Part shown: one piece after another, positions 63,444 through 64,000 of the stretch | Layout: the number at the start of each line of letters is the position of its first letter | How positions within the stretch are numbered: position 1 is the stretch's first letter | DNA from: Miltoncostaea marina | GTDB taxonomy: Bacteria > Actinomycetota > Thermoleophilia > Miltoncostaeales > Miltoncostaeaceae | Direction: 5' to 3' | Assembly: GCF_018141525.1 (NCBI RefSeq) | Contig: NZ_CP064655.1 | Location: forward strand, 744,001 to 808,000 | Length of the DNA: 64,000 nt | Translations under genes and position numbers: made by a program | The notes under the pieces: model-generated | The model's database searches: none | Told to the model about the DNA's origin: nothing | Seen by the model: only the letters and a program-made list of their open reading frames with translations

Positions 63444-63736
63444 TGCGCGCGGAGTACGACAGCACGGCGGACGCGCTCGCGATCGACCTCGTGCGCGAGC
63501 CGGTCGCCGCGTCCGGAGAGGGCGTGGACGAGCGGTGCACGGTGGCGCTCGACGGGTCGGGCGCCGCGATCAGCGTCGAGCTGCTCTACCCGTCGGTGGG
63601 CGTCGAGGGGCCGCTCACAGCGGCCGCCGAGCGGTACGGGCTCGACGCCGAGGCGCTGATCGCCGCTGCCCGGTCGGCCCTGGCGGCGCCCGACCGCGAG
63701 GTCGTCCTCGAGGTCGGGGCGCGGTCGGCGGCGTGA
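63440..63736 (+). CDS. DUF2283-like protein
   Basis: 98 residues. AEYDSTADALAIDLVREP and DERCTVALDGSGAAISVELL match DUF2283, often found next to DUF4258 proteins. It starts at GTG 63440 or ATG 63443, both overlapping the upstream stop, and its own stop overlaps hsdM (GTGA). It is the presumed antitoxin partner. Confidence 0.75.
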   Translation: MMRAEYDSTADALAIDLVREPVAASGEGVDERCTVALDGSGAAISVELLYPSVGVEGPLTAAAERYGLDAEALIAAARSALAAPDREVVLEVGARSAA

Positions 63737-64000
63737 GCACGCAGAACGGCCTGGTCCAGCGGCTCTGGAACTACTGCAACGTCCTGCGCGACGACGGCCT
63801 GTCGTACGGGGACTACCTCGAGCAGCTCACCTACCTGCTGTTCCTGAAGATGGCCGACGAGCAGGTCGAGCTCGGCCTGGTGGAGCGCTCGGCGGTGCCC
63901 GAGGGGCTCGACTGGCCGAGCCTGATGGCGCTCGACGGCGACGCGCTTGAGGTGCACTACCGCCACGTGCTGACCGAGCTCGGCCGCCGGCCGGGGATGC
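63733..64000 (+). CDS. hsdM: type I restriction methyltransferase subunit, N-terminal part
   Basis: 89 residues before the window edge. LVQRLWNYCNVLRDDGLSYG and YLEQLTYLLFLKMADEQVE are the standard start of HsdM; the methylase motifs would follow outside the window. GTG overlaps the DUF2283 stop, so it belongs to the same operon. Confidence 0.92.
   Translation, partial: MSTQNGLVQRLWNYCNVLRDDGLSYGDYLEQLTYLLFLKMADEQVELGLVERSAVPEGLDWPSLMALDGDALEVHYRHVLTELGRRPGM

Overview
The window is very GC-rich, tightly packed DNA from an actinobacterium. GTG starts are common, neighbouring genes usually overlap by four bases (GTGA or ATGA), and many genes look leaderless, with a -10 box ending about six bases before the start codon. 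The gene set (housekeeping sigma factor, ArsA-type ATPase pair, M29 aminopeptidase, hopanoid operon, cytochrome bd) and these signals fit a deep-branching class such as Thermoleophilia. That placement is inference; no rRNA or marker tree is available here.

Layout. 1-706: gene-poor, with a possible decayed PIN toxin and a repeat cluster, next to an initiator tRNA (738-811). 847-5717: MOSC protein, small membrane protein, RpoD, TPR protein, PilT-like ATPase, HxlR regulator. 5714-12070: methyltransferase, then an operon of two ArsA-like ATPases, two small proteins and a glycine oxidase, then PhzF and an uncharacterised protein. 12109-15417: Ppx/GppA, tRNA-Leu(UAA), a Ser/Thr kinase and an exported protein with a threefold repeat. 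15463-22756: disordered proteins, M29 aminopeptidase, cation efflux, acetyl-CoA synthetase, PH-domain protein. 22571-25184: cytochrome bd genes plus a small membrane protein. 25230-33714: PAP2 protein and a seven-gene hopanoid operon (hpnH-G-A-shc-hpnC-D-E) in which every junction overlaps. 33793-39021: secreted subtilase and partner, prenyl diphosphate synthase (possible precursor supply for the hopanoid genes), zinc alcohol dehydrogenase. 39028-46021: coiled-coil protein, FIST sensor, rhomboid protease, ornithine carbamoyltransferase, diguanylate cyclase, thioredoxin-like lipoprotein, nucleoside phosphorylase. 46040-46560: non-coding palindromic repeat array. 46646-50547: tilS-hpt-ftsH. 50583-53825: response regulator/PP2C phosphatase, CHASE3 histidine kinase, small response regulator. 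53845-59043: NarL-type two-component pair with a repeated palindromic operator candidate, an MMPL exporter and a short-chain dehydrogenase. 59119-64000: type I restriction-modification operon with a DUF4258/DUF2283 pair inside it; hsdM runs off the window.

Four points deserve a second look: (1) the leaderless start signature; (2) four mini-ORFs whose stop overlaps the next gene's start; (3) the 46 kb palindromic array between divergent genes; (4) the toxin-antitoxin-like pair inside the restriction operon. A caution applies to several calls. ftsH, a PAP2-like gene and the 18.9 kb gene are each repaired by adding single bases, so consensus errors are likely, and they could also create apparent mini-ORFs.
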